Below are positions 1 through 7,565 of a stretch of DNA of 64,000 bases, piece after piece. Within the stretch, counting starts at the first letter, position 1, and each line of letters begins with the position of its first letter. The notes beneath the pieces were generated by a model. The model ran no database searches, had not been told where the DNA came from, and worked only from the letters and a program-made list of their open reading frames with translations. The stretch is from Ignavibacteriota bacterium (GTDB lineage Bacteria > Bacteroidota > Ignavibacteria > UBA10030). The stretch is taken from positions 127,173 to 191,172 of the forward strand of contig PMZI01000026.1 of NCBI GenBank assembly GCA_003170475.1, in the 5' to 3' direction. The translations under genes were made by a program, and so were the position numbers.

Positions 1-1
1 G

Positions 2-661
2 AACAAGACGATGGCGATGAAGGATCTTCTGAAGATGCTGTCGGCGAATTTCGAGGGCTTGGAAAAACAACGGCTGCTCTTTGTCAATAAGACTCCGAAG
101 TATGGCAACGATAATGACGAGGCCGATGATATCATGCGCTGGGTGTTCGACGAATTCTATTCCGTTGTCAACGGCCGAACGAACACAAAGGGGGGCGTCT
201 ACCGGATCAATATGCTCCCGACGACCTGTCATGTGTACTTCGGCTCAGTCACCGGTGCGTCTGCAGATGGCCGGAAGGCCTGGATGCCGCTCTCGGAGGG
301 GATTTCTCCTGTGCAAGGAGCTGATAGAAAAGGGCCAACGGCGGTACTCAAGTCCGCCGGAAAAATGGATCATGTCCGAACAGGGGGGACGTTATTGAAC
401 CAGAAGTTCACGCCCCAGCTTCTTGAAGGAGAGAAAGGGATCGAGAATCTCTCCCACCTGGTTCGGTCCTATTTCACGATGGGTGGACATCATATTCAAT
501 TCAATGTTGTCAATGCAGAAACGCTCCGGGCGGCTCAGGTAAATCCGGAACAACATCGCGATCTCATCGTACGAGTTGCGGGGTACAGCGACTATTTCTG
601 TGATCTGAGCGTGGCACTACAGGATGAAATTATCGCGAGAACGGAACATCAGGGGTTCTAA
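2..661 (+). CDS. Glycyl radical enzyme, C-terminal part (PFL2/dehydratase-type)
   Basis: This is the C-terminal end of a pyruvate-formate-lyase-family glycyl radical enzyme; the reading frame is open at the left edge, so the gene begins outside the window. The signature glycyl radical loop RVAGYSDYF lies close to the C-terminus, with the radical glycine 26 residues from the end, followed by QDEIIARTEH. That ending resembles the glycerol/diol dehydratase and PFL2 subgroups more than classical PflB, but the substrate cannot be assigned without the N-terminal half and its active-site cysteine. Such enzymes are cytoplasmic, oxygen-sensitive and need a radical SAM activase. No activase gene follows; a response regulator starts 40 bases downstream. 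Family is certain, substrate unknown. Confidence 0.9.
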   Translation, partial: NKTMAMKDLLKMLSANFEGLEKQRLLFVNKTPKYGNDNDEADDIMRWVFDEFYSVVNGRTNTKGGVYRINMLPTTCHVYFGSVTGASADGRKAWMPLSEGISPVQGADRKGPTAVLKSAGKMDHVRTGGTLLNQKFTPQLLEGEKGIENLSHLVRSYFTMGGHHIQFNVVNAETLRAAQVNPEQHRDLIVRVAGYSDYFCDLSVALQDEIIARTEHQGF

Positions 662-701
662 CTAGACGAACCATGCTACTTCAATAGAAGCTGGAGGACC
701 A

Positions 702-1088
702 GTGAAAGAAGTCATTCTGCTGATCGAGGATGAGGCGGACATCTGTAATGCGTTTTCAGAAGCGCTTTCCGAACAGGACGTCAGCGTCGTGACGGCGCAG
801 ACGGGAGAACTCGGCATAGAGATGTATCGCACTCACAAAGACGAAATCAATCTCGTGGTTCTTGACCTTTCATTGCCTGGCATTAGCGGAGAGGACACGT
901 TCAAAGTCCTGAGGAGAATCAATCCGAATGTCAAGGTTGTCATCTCTTCCGGCTACGGCGATCAGTATGTGAAGAAGGTGTTCAAAGGGGTTGCTTTGGT
1001 CGGCACGCTCCAGAAGCCATATACGTGGGGAGCGCTCGTTGAAAACATGGTGAAGTTCCTCAGCATGATACGGACCAAGCCAATGTAG
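702..1088 (+). CDS. Single-domain response regulator (CheY-like receiver)
   Basis: A 128-residue stand-alone receiver domain. The acidic pocket is E9/D10/E11, the phospho-acceptor is D55 in LVVLDLSLPG, the switch Ser is in ISSGYGD around 82-83, and the conserved Lys is K105 before P106. There is no output domain, so it would act by protein-protein contact or as a relay in a phosphotransfer chain. The GTG start at 702 is chosen because GGAGG lies 4 bases upstream. No histidine kinase is adjacent; the partner must be elsewhere. It lies between the glycyl radical enzyme and a convergent minus-strand gene pair. Confidence 0.88.
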   Translation: MKEVILLIEDEADICNAFSEALSEQDVSVVTAQTGELGIEMYRTHKDEINLVVLDLSLPGISGEDTFKVLRRINPNVKVVISSGYGDQYVKKVFKGVALVGTLQKPYTWGALVENMVKFLSMIRTKPM

Positions 1089-1104
1089 CCTTCAAAGGTA
1101 TCCG

Positions 1105-2145
1105 TCAGGAACCAAGACTCATCAAATCGTTGATCACGCCGAACGCCGTGTCAGAGAGAGTGGGTTCCGTCTCTGTGATCACGAACGGTGCCAGCAAATC
1201 TGTCTCAATCATCAGTATCGATCCGCTTTCCCGAATCGGCGCAAAAGGATGCCCCCGTTCGATTTCCTCAAGTGCAACTTTCGTCTTCACCTGTTCGCCT
1301 TCTCTCCACGCTTTGCAGATGAGTTTCAGGTGTTTGCCTGCTTTGACAGCAGTCTGAGCGTCCGCCACTGAAACGTGGGTGATTCCCTGACGGTCCACAT
1401 CGTATGGTGTGAGTGAGGCACCCATCAATGCGTTCGCAAGAACTGTGATCTTGGCGGAAGCGTCCCATCCTTCGAGATCGTGCCTTGGGTCTGCCTCAGC
1501 GAAGCCCTCCTTCTGCGCGATGGTCACTGCCGCTTCAAGCGATTCTCCCTGCTCCATGCGTGAGAGGACAAAGTTGGTCGTGGAGTTCAATACTCCGGAC
1601 ACTCCGAGAATCGAGGCTGCTTTCAAACCGTGCTTTGCGAGATTGAAGACAGGTGTCCCGTCCATCACGGTTGATTCGATCAAGAAACTCACTCCTTTGT
1701 CGTGTGCGAGGGAGGTGAGCTCGTGATAGGCGAACGCTGCGGGCGCTTTGTTAGCAGTGACCACATGTTTTCCACGGTTTAAGGCTTCCCTGACATGCGA
1801 CAAAGCCGGTTCTCCCTTTTGAGCGATCGAAAGAGTGGAGAGTTCGACCAACACATCATAGTCAAGTTGACGGACGGCGTCCAGCCCCTTGATGTTCGTG
1901 AGTTCGAAATTCGTCCAGGAGAAGCGCCCTCCCTCTCGAATCTCCTGCAGCGCTTTCACAACGTCCACACCATTGTTGTTAACGAGCGAGCCGCGAGATT
2001 TCGTTACGATGCCAACGACGCGCAGATCAAGACTCCGTACATTGGGATGTCTTTCTCTTTCGAGGAAGAGGATTTCCGCCACTTTCTGACCGACGTTTCC
2101 AAAGCCGACGAACAGGGCGCGCACCGGTTTGTTTTCAGCCTGCAT
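1105..2145 (-). CDS. hom: Homoserine dehydrogenase (short form, no ACT domain)
   Basis: Catalyses NAD(P)H-dependent interconversion of aspartate semialdehyde and homoserine, in the threonine/methionine pathway. The N-terminal Rossmann fold shows GFGNVG at 14-19; TANKAP with K133 and the family signature region around D219-K232 (DPRHDLEGWDASAK) are present. At 346 residues it lacks the regulatory ACT domain of longer enzymes, so feedback by threonine through ACT is not expected. The start overlaps the end of the upstream aminotransferase gene region (2 bases apart on the minus strand), and a GAGGAG ribosome site lies within that gene 9 bases before ATG, so the two are likely co-transcribed and translationally coupled. 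Confidence 0.92.
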   Translation of the reverse strand: MQAENKPVRALFVGFGNVGQKVAEILFLERERHPNVRSLDLRVVGIVTKSRGSLVNNNGVDVVKALQEIREGGRFSWTNFELTNIKGLDAVRQLDYDVLVELSTLSIAQKGEPALSHVREALNRGKHVVTANKAPAAFAYHELTSLAHDKGVSFLIESTVMDGTPVFNLAKHGLKAASILGVSGVLNSTTNFVLSRMEQGESLEAAVTIAQKEGFAEADPRHDLEGWDASAKITVLANALMGASLTPYDVDRQGITHVSVADAQTAVKAGKHLKLICKAWREGEQVKTKVALEEIERGHPFAPIRESGSILMIETDLLAPFVITETEPTLSDTAFGVINDLMSLGS

Positions 2146-2147
2146 GA

Positions 2148-3389
2148 TTATTGCTCCTCTGCGATGCGTGCGATTTCATGAAGGAGCTTCGAAACCTCGT
2201 CCATCGTGTTGTACAGTGAGATCCCGACACGCGTTACCCCTCCTCGCTCGAGCAAACCCAGGGCCTCAATTGCACGGAGAGCGTAGAAATGACCGTCCCA
2301 TGTGCAAAAGCCCTTTTCGCCGAGGCGAGTGCAAACCTCTTCGGCGGTCTTCGACTCGATCGTAAATGAAATCGTAGGAGCTCTCAAGGCAGAGCCAAAC
2401 GGCTGGCCATAAATGGTAATGCCGCGTAGCGTTGACAGTCCGTTGTAGAACTCGCTGGCGAGGTGGCGTTCATGTTGACCGATCAGCTTCATCGCCGAGA
2501 CAATCTTGGATCTCAGATCGGGACCGGAAGCGAGAGCGGCGATATATTCAATGGCCGCTTTGACGCCGACGATTGCGGCGTGGTTCAAGGTGCCCGTTTC
2601 GATCTTGTATGGCGCGCTCTGATCCTGCGTTCGCAAGCGGTCCGGTTCGAGTTGGTCGAGCAGACCTTCCCGGCAATAAAGGATTCCAACATGAGGGCCG
2701 TAAAATTTGTACGCGGAACAAAGAAGGAAATCAACGTTCAGTGCTCTGACGTCCAAAGAGAAGTGTGGCGCGTAGTGAACGGCATCTACAAGCAGCCAAG
2801 CTCCGACCTTAGACGTAAGTTCTCGTGCGAGTGCCACGTTGTTGACCGTCCCGAGTGCGTTCGAAGCTAGCCCGAGAGCAAGGAGGCGTGTTTTTGGACC
2901 AATCTTCGCCCTCAGATCATTCTCGTCGAGAGTCCCGTCTCGTCTCAAAGCCACTTCGCGAATCACAATACCTCGTTCTTCGAGCGAGAGCCACGGTCCA
3001 CGATTTGCTTCATGGTCGAGTTGCGTAATGACGACTTCATCCCCCGGTTTCATTGTTCTTCCGAGGGCCTTGCTGAGGGAGAAGTTCAGAGTCGTCATGT
3101 TTGCGCCGAGCGATACGCAATTCAGATCCTTCGCGCCAAGAAATGTTGCGATGACTCTTCTTGTTTCCTGGAGCAACAGGTCGGATTCGCGTGTCGTGAC
3201 AAAACATCCGTGAGTATTGGAGTTGCAGGAAGCATAATAGTTTGTGATCGATTCGATGACTTGCCGGGGCATTTGAGTGCCGCCCGGTCCGTCGAAATAG
3301 ACGAGCGGGCGATCGCGGAACGTGCGCGCCAGCGACGGGAAATCAGGCCGATGGCCCGCAAGAACCTGAGAAGAGGTTTCTGTTTCCAT
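2148..3389 (-). CDS. Cysteine desulfurase-like class V aminotransferase
   Basis: A 413-residue PLP enzyme of the aminotransferase class V fold, closest in style to the cysteine desulfurase-like family TIGR01976. The PLP lysine is K228 in SAYKFYGPH, and D202/H205 in VDAVHY contact the cofactor. The typical active-site loop cysteine of IscS/SufS is not evident, so true desulfurase activity is uncertain; other class V enzymes act on kynurenine, selenocysteine or isopenicillin N. It is the first gene of a two-gene minus-strand operon with homoserine dehydrogenase, which hints at a role in sulfur amino acid metabolism, but this is inference only. Confidence 0.85.
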   Translation of the reverse strand: METETSSQVLAGHRPDFPSLARTFRDRPLVYFDGPGGTQMPRQVIESITNYYASCNSNTHGCFVTTRESDLLLQETRRVIATFLGAKDLNCVSLGANMTTLNFSLSKALGRTMKPGDEVVITQLDHEANRGPWLSLEERGIVIREVALRRDGTLDENDLRAKIGPKTRLLALGLASNALGTVNNVALARELTSKVGAWLLVDAVHYAPHFSLDVRALNVDFLLCSAYKFYGPHVGILYCREGLLDQLEPDRLRTQDQSAPYKIETGTLNHAAIVGVKAAIEYIAALASGPDLRSKIVSAMKLIGQHERHLASEFYNGLSTLRGITIYGQPFGSALRAPTISFTIESKTAEEVCTRLGEKGFCTWDGHFYALRAIEALGLLERGGVTRVGISLYNTMDEVSKLLHEIARIAEEQ

Positions 3390-3625
3390 TGTTGTGTTAC
3401 GTTTTGGGAAAGAGAGTGGGGAAGGGCTTTGTTAGAGGAGAATCTATGGAATGTGAAGGCGAGAATCAACAGGCACAACGCCTTAACTCACACGTTCGAT
3501 GTTGTTGACGTTTCCCATTTCGTGGAAAGTCCTCTTGAGAATGCACCTCGAAATGCAACTTCTCTGAGACAATCTCGTCCTCTAGTTATCACGCCGGTTT
3601 CACTCAAACTCCAGTTCTGAATTCG

Positions 3626-5836
3626 TTGAGGTGGCACATCGAGTCGTCAAACTTCACTGTGCGCTTGCCGCTGATTATGCTTCTCCTTGCTTCATGTTCT
3701 CCCGGTGTGTCAGCCGACAGTCCGAAATCCATCAAACTGAGAAGAAGCCCTATACCAGTGGTTGTGGATGGTGTCATCGATCCGATATGGAGCACGGCCG
3801 ACTCCGCGGATGGCTTCATGCAGCAACAACCGTATTATGGTGTACCTTCGACGCGTAGAACGGTCGCGAAAGTCCTTTCGACTGACGAAGCTCTCTACTG
3901 TCTTATGGTCTGCTATGACCAGAGAGACAGCATCCAGGTGATTACCGGAAGGCTCGACAACAACGACGGCGACTATTGCTCGATTCTTCTGGACACCTTC
4001 CTCGACAAAAGAACTGCCTACAAATTCGGAGTGGTAGCTTCCGGTGCCCGCTCCGACTGCCGGATGCTCGATGACGCCAGAAATCGAGACTACAGTTGGG
4101 ATGGAGTCTGGTTTGCCCAGACAAAAGTGTATGACTGGGGATTCGTTGTCGAGATGGAACTGCCCTACCGTTCATTTCAATATGACGAGAAACTCACCGA
4201 GTGGGGGATCGATTTCGATCGATGGATGCCGGCGCGCCAGGAAGATACGTACTGGAACAAGTATGAAGAAAATGAAGGACAGCGGGTCTCGAAATTCGGC
4301 AGACTGGTGTTCGAGGATTTTCGACCGAATATCAAAGGAGATAACCTCGAGTTCTATCCTGTGGGTATAACGAGGGCAACCTATCTTCAAGATGGCAAGT
4401 ACAAAGGTGAGCCTGATGCGGGTCTCGACATCTTCTATAATCCATCGCAAAAACTGACATTCCAGCTGACCGCCAATCCTGATTTCGCCCAGATTGAAGC
4501 GGATCCCTTCGCTTTTAATATCACGCGGTACGAAACGTACTTCGATGAGCGTCGGCCGTTCTTCACGCAGGGCGCCGAAATCTTCACGCCCTCAGGTAGG
4601 GAACAGGGTACGGGCTTCTACCGCCCGCTCGAATTGTTTTACTCGAGAAGGATTGGAAAGCGCCTGCCGGACGGATCCGACGTTCCTCTTCAGTTGGGGA
4701 CAAAAGCGTTTGGTCGCGTGGACGATTGGGAGTATGGCGGCTTCCTCGCAACGACTGGTGCCCGCGACTACGACGTTGACGGTGTCAAGACCACAGAGAG
4801 TCGAGCCTTGTTCGGATCCGTGCGATTGAAAAGGCAGATTCTCGAGAATTCATCGATCGGCATTCTCGTCGTCGGCAAACATGACGCAAATCAGGACAAT
4901 GCGGTGTTCGATCTCGACGGCGCGTTCCGCGCTTCTGATTGGCAACTCTCGTACCAACTCGCCCGTTCGTTTAAGGGCCGGCAGGGTGATTTTGCGGCTT
5001 CCTCCGGTCTTGTGATGGCCAAAGACAACCTGATGGTACTGATCCGTGGGAAGTACATCGGGAACAATTTTGAAGTGGAACAAGTGGGGTACGTCCCATG
5101 GCTGGGGACCGGCGAATTGACGGGTCTCGGAGGGCCGCGTTGGTACTTCAATGATGGATATGTCAGACAGATCCTCCTCATGGGAGGATTCATGTTCAAC
5201 TACAAAGAGGTCGAGACGTACACCGGACAATCGGGAGTGCTGGTGTTCAATATGCAGTTCAGAACCAACTGGGGATTTGAGTTTGATTTCGTTGCAGGGC
5301 GTTCGAAGGATCAGGGAATTAAATATGACTCGTATGAACTCGATTACTCTTCATGGTTCAACGTCTCGCCGAATTGGAATGCAAACGTCAACGGGACAAT
5401 CAGCAAGACATACAACTTCTCCCGAGATTATCTCGCAACGTATTTCTCTCTTGGGACTCAGGTGGGATGGCATGTCCTCAAGCAGGTCGATCTGGGAACA
5501 TCCTACAATATATATGTTGAGGGAAATCCCGAAGGCAAGATTCAGGACATCACCTACAACGCCCGACCCTATGTCTCTGTGACTCCGCTCAATGATCTCA
5601 ACGTTCGAATGTATCTCGACAACGTTCTCTTGAGGTCGACAGACAGGACAGAGCACTTGATTTTCGGTTTCCTCTTTTCGTATAGTTTCCTGCCAAAGAG
5701 CTGGATCTACCTTGCAGTCAATGAGGTGCGCGATCGGAGTGACCAGTTTGATCCGGTGGGCGTGCTCCTTCCCAATACACTTCACGTGACAGATCGAGTC
5801 AGTGTTCTGAAGGTGAAGTACCTTTACTACTTCTAG
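3626..5836 (+). CDS. DUF5916 protein with CBM9-like N-terminal domain
   Basis: A secreted protein of up to 736 residues. After a hydrophobic leader (PLIMLLLASCSPGVSA) comes a family-9-like carbohydrate-binding beta-sandwich (about 35-230, with IPVVVDGVIDPIW) and then the DUF5916 region to the end, rich in alternating aromatic strands and ending in YYF, as expected for an outer-membrane beta-barrel. Function of DUF5916 is not established; members are common in Bacteroidota and often sit near exported hydrolases. The start is unsure: TTG at 3626 is the longest, while GTG at 3659 or ATG at 3677 would still give a signal peptide. A strong terminator follows the stop codon. Confidence 0.8.
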   Translation: MRWHIESSNFTVRLPLIMLLLASCSPGVSADSPKSIKLRRSPIPVVVDGVIDPIWSTADSADGFMQQQPYYGVPSTRRTVAKVLSTDEALYCLMVCYDQRDSIQVITGRLDNNDGDYCSILLDTFLDKRTAYKFGVVASGARSDCRMLDDARNRDYSWDGVWFAQTKVYDWGFVVEMELPYRSFQYDEKLTEWGIDFDRWMPARQEDTYWNKYEENEGQRVSKFGRLVFEDFRPNIKGDNLEFYPVGITRATYLQDGKYKGEPDAGLDIFYNPSQKLTFQLTANPDFAQIEADPFAFNITRYETYFDERRPFFTQGAEIFTPSGREQGTGFYRPLELFYSRRIGKRLPDGSDVPLQLGTKAFGRVDDWEYGGFLATTGARDYDVDGVKTTESRALFGSVRLKRQILENSSIGILVVGKHDANQDNAVFDLDGAFRASDWQLSYQLARSFKGRQGDFAASSGLVMAKDNLMVLIRGKYIGNNFEVEQVGYVPWLGTGELTGLGGPRWYFNDGYVRQILLMGGFMFNYKEVETYTGQSGVLVFNMQFRTNWGFEFDFVAGRSKDQGIKYDSYELDYSSWFNVSPNWNANVNGTISKTYNFSRDYLATYFSLGTQVGWHVLKQVDLGTSYNIYVEGNPEGKIQDITYNARPYVSVTPLNDLNVRMYLDNVLLRSTDRTEHLIFGFLFSYSFLPKSWIYLAVNEVRDRSDQFDPVGVLLPNTLHVTDRVSVLKVKYLYYF

Positions 5837-5857
5837 CACCAGGAATTTGGTGGGTGG

Positions 5858-5884
5858 AGGGCGTTCTTCGGAATGCCCTTTTTG
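5858..5884 (+). terminator. Intrinsic terminator after the DUF5916 gene
   Basis: A GC-rich hairpin with 8-bp stem GGGCGTTC/GAATGCCC (one G-T wobble), a UUCG tetraloop and a run of five T residues follows the stop codon by about 20 bases. It is the best intrinsic terminator in the window and separates the DUF5916 transcript from the AmmeMemoRadiSam genes. Confidence 0.88.
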
Positions 5885-5886
5885 TT

Positions 5887-5981
5887 TTCAGGAAGTTCAA
5901 TGCCAGTGAGCGGTTTGGCAAAGTTTGCCTTTCGGTTCAAACTAAAGTAATTTTGAACGAGGCAGATTTGAGCTTCCTGAA
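5887..5981 (+). promoter_or_regulatory. Candidate structured RNA leader of the Memo-AMMECR1 gene
   Basis: The 118 bases between the terminator and ATG at 6006 contain nested inverted repeats. The outer arms TTCAGGAAGTTC (5887-5898) and GAGCTTCCTGAA (5970-5981) pair over 12 positions with one wobble. They enclose GGCAAA-G-TTTGCC (5917-5929) and GTTCAAA/TTTGAAC (5935-5941, 5952-5958, loop of 10). An alternative pairing TGCCA (5901-5905) with TGGCA (5916-5920) would compete with the first inner helix. This could be a three-way-junction cis-regulatory RNA, or an operator region. It matches no riboswitch class I recognise, and chance is not excluded. Confidence 0.4.
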
Positions 5982-6005
5982 CGTGAAACATCCACGAGGT
6001 TCATT

Positions 6006-7520
6006 ATGGCGAAACGACGCGCTTTTGCTCTCGCGCTGGCGCTGATCGTACCCTGGTGTGCGGCAGATGCGCAACAAAATTCTCCGGCCATCGACCGGCA
6101 GCCCGCTGTCGCGGGGCAATTCTATCCTGGAGACGCGGGGGAACTGCGCTCGATGCTCAAAGACCTCTTCTCCCGCGCCGTGCCCTCAAAAGAGATTGAA
6201 AACATCGCGGCGGTGATCTCGCCGCATGCCGGCTATGTCTTTTCCGGCGGCGTTGCCGCGTCGGTTTTCAGTCAGCTCGATCCCCAAAGGCGATATGACA
6301 ATGTCTTTATTCTCGGCCCGAGCCATCATGTCGGATTTGAAGGAGCTTCGGTCTATACCGCGGGGAATTTCATCACGCCGCTTGGCACAGTTCAGGTAAA
6401 CACACAGCTCGGAAAAGAGCTCATCCGGAAAAGTAAGACATTTGTTTCGCGCACCGATGCTCACCTCTCTGAACACAGCGTGGAGGTGCAGATTCCGTTC
6501 CTGCAGTACCGATATGGAAAGAACTGTTTGATCGTGCCTATCGTGGTTGGTGCGGGATTTCCCGCGACGCTGAGGGACATCGCTGCAGTCCTTCGGCCCT
6601 ACTTCAACGATCGCAATCTCTTCGTTATCAGTTCTGATTTCTCTCATTATCCGCCCTACGCCGATGCCATCAAAGCTGACAAGGCGACTGCCGATGCCAT
6701 CGTGTCGCGATCGCCCGATGCTCTCCTGCGAGTCATGAAATCAAACGCAGAGGCAGGGATCCCCAATATGGCAACGAGTTTGTGTGGATGGCCCTGCGTG
6801 TTGACGTTGTTGTACATGATTCAAGATGATCCTCATATCCATGTGCAACTCATTGACTACAAGAATTCAGGTGACGCATCCGTGGGGCAGAAGGATCAGG
6901 TGGTCGGATACTGTGCCATGGTCGTTTCCCGAACTCTCGAACAGAAAAAGGAATCGTTCAATCTCAACGAAAAAGAGAAGAAGGACCTCCTCATCCTTGC
7001 GAGACAGACGGTTGAACAGCAGGTGAAGCAAAAAAGCGTGGCTGTGGTGGATCCGGCGGCATTCTCGAAATCGCTGGTCACAAATTGCGGGGCGTTCGTG
7101 ACGCTTCGGAAGAACGGTGATCTGCGTGGATGCATCGGGAGGTTCGATGCCAGCGAGCCGCTGTATGCAGTCGTGCAGAAAATGGCCATCGCTTCGTCAT
7201 CGGAAGATTACAGGTTTCCTCCGGTCTCGCCTCAAGAGATCGATCAGATTGAAATCGAGATCTCTGTTCTGACCCCGATGCGTCGGATCACATCCATTGA
7301 CGAGTTTCAACTGGGGAAACACGGCATCTACATCAAAAAAGGTGACCGAGCCGGGACATTTCTTCCGCAAGTGGCGGAAGAGACTCGTTGGACGAAAGAA
7401 GAGTTCCTCGGTCATTGTGCGCAAGACAAGGCGGGAATCGGTTGGAACGGGTGGAAGGATGCCGAGTTGTACGTGTACGAGGCGTTGGTTTTCAGTGAGA
7501 AGGATCTGCATCTTCGTTAG
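6006..7520 (+). CDS. AmmeMemoRadiSam systems B and A fused: secreted Memo-AMMECR1 protein
   Basis: A 504-residue fusion with a Sec-type signal (MAKRRAFALALALIVPWCAADA). Residues 31-310 are a Memo domain: H74 (ISPHAGY), H107/H108 (GPSHHVG), H214 (DFSHYPP) and C260 (LCGWPC) correspond to the conserved metal-pocket residues. Residues about 320-500 are an AMMECR1 domain with the hallmark LRGCIG at 373-378. Both families belong to the AmmeMemoRadiSam system, whose biochemical role is unknown. Human MEMO1 is reported as a metal-binding protein. GAGG 6 bases before ATG supports the start. The gene leads a likely operon with the membrane synthase-like protein and the radical SAM enzyme. Confidence 0.93.
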   Translation: MAKRRAFALALALIVPWCAADAQQNSPAIDRQPAVAGQFYPGDAGELRSMLKDLFSRAVPSKEIENIAAVISPHAGYVFSGGVAASVFSQLDPQRRYDNVFILGPSHHVGFEGASVYTAGNFITPLGTVQVNTQLGKELIRKSKTFVSRTDAHLSEHSVEVQIPFLQYRYGKNCLIVPIVVGAGFPATLRDIAAVLRPYFNDRNLFVISSDFSHYPPYADAIKADKATADAIVSRSPDALLRVMKSNAEAGIPNMATSLCGWPCVLTLLYMIQDDPHIHVQLIDYKNSGDASVGQKDQVVGYCAMVVSRTLEQKKESFNLNEKEKKDLLILARQTVEQQVKQKSVAVVDPAAFSKSLVTNCGAFVTLRKNGDLRGCIGRFDASEPLYAVVQKMAIASSSEDYRFPPVSPQEIDQIEIEISVLTPMRRITSIDEFQLGKHGIYIKKGDRAGTFLPQVAEETRWTKEEFLGHCAQDKAGIGWNGWKDAELYVYEALVFSEKDLHLR

Positions 7521-7565
7521 AGGTGCATAGGTGCTCAAATTCACGAATGCAAATGATACCAGCCT

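Noticed and set aside
5854-6045. Small plus-strand frame over the Memo-AMMECR1 leader
   Set aside because: It runs through a terminator hairpin and inverted repeats and overlaps the next start in another frame; not credible as a gene.
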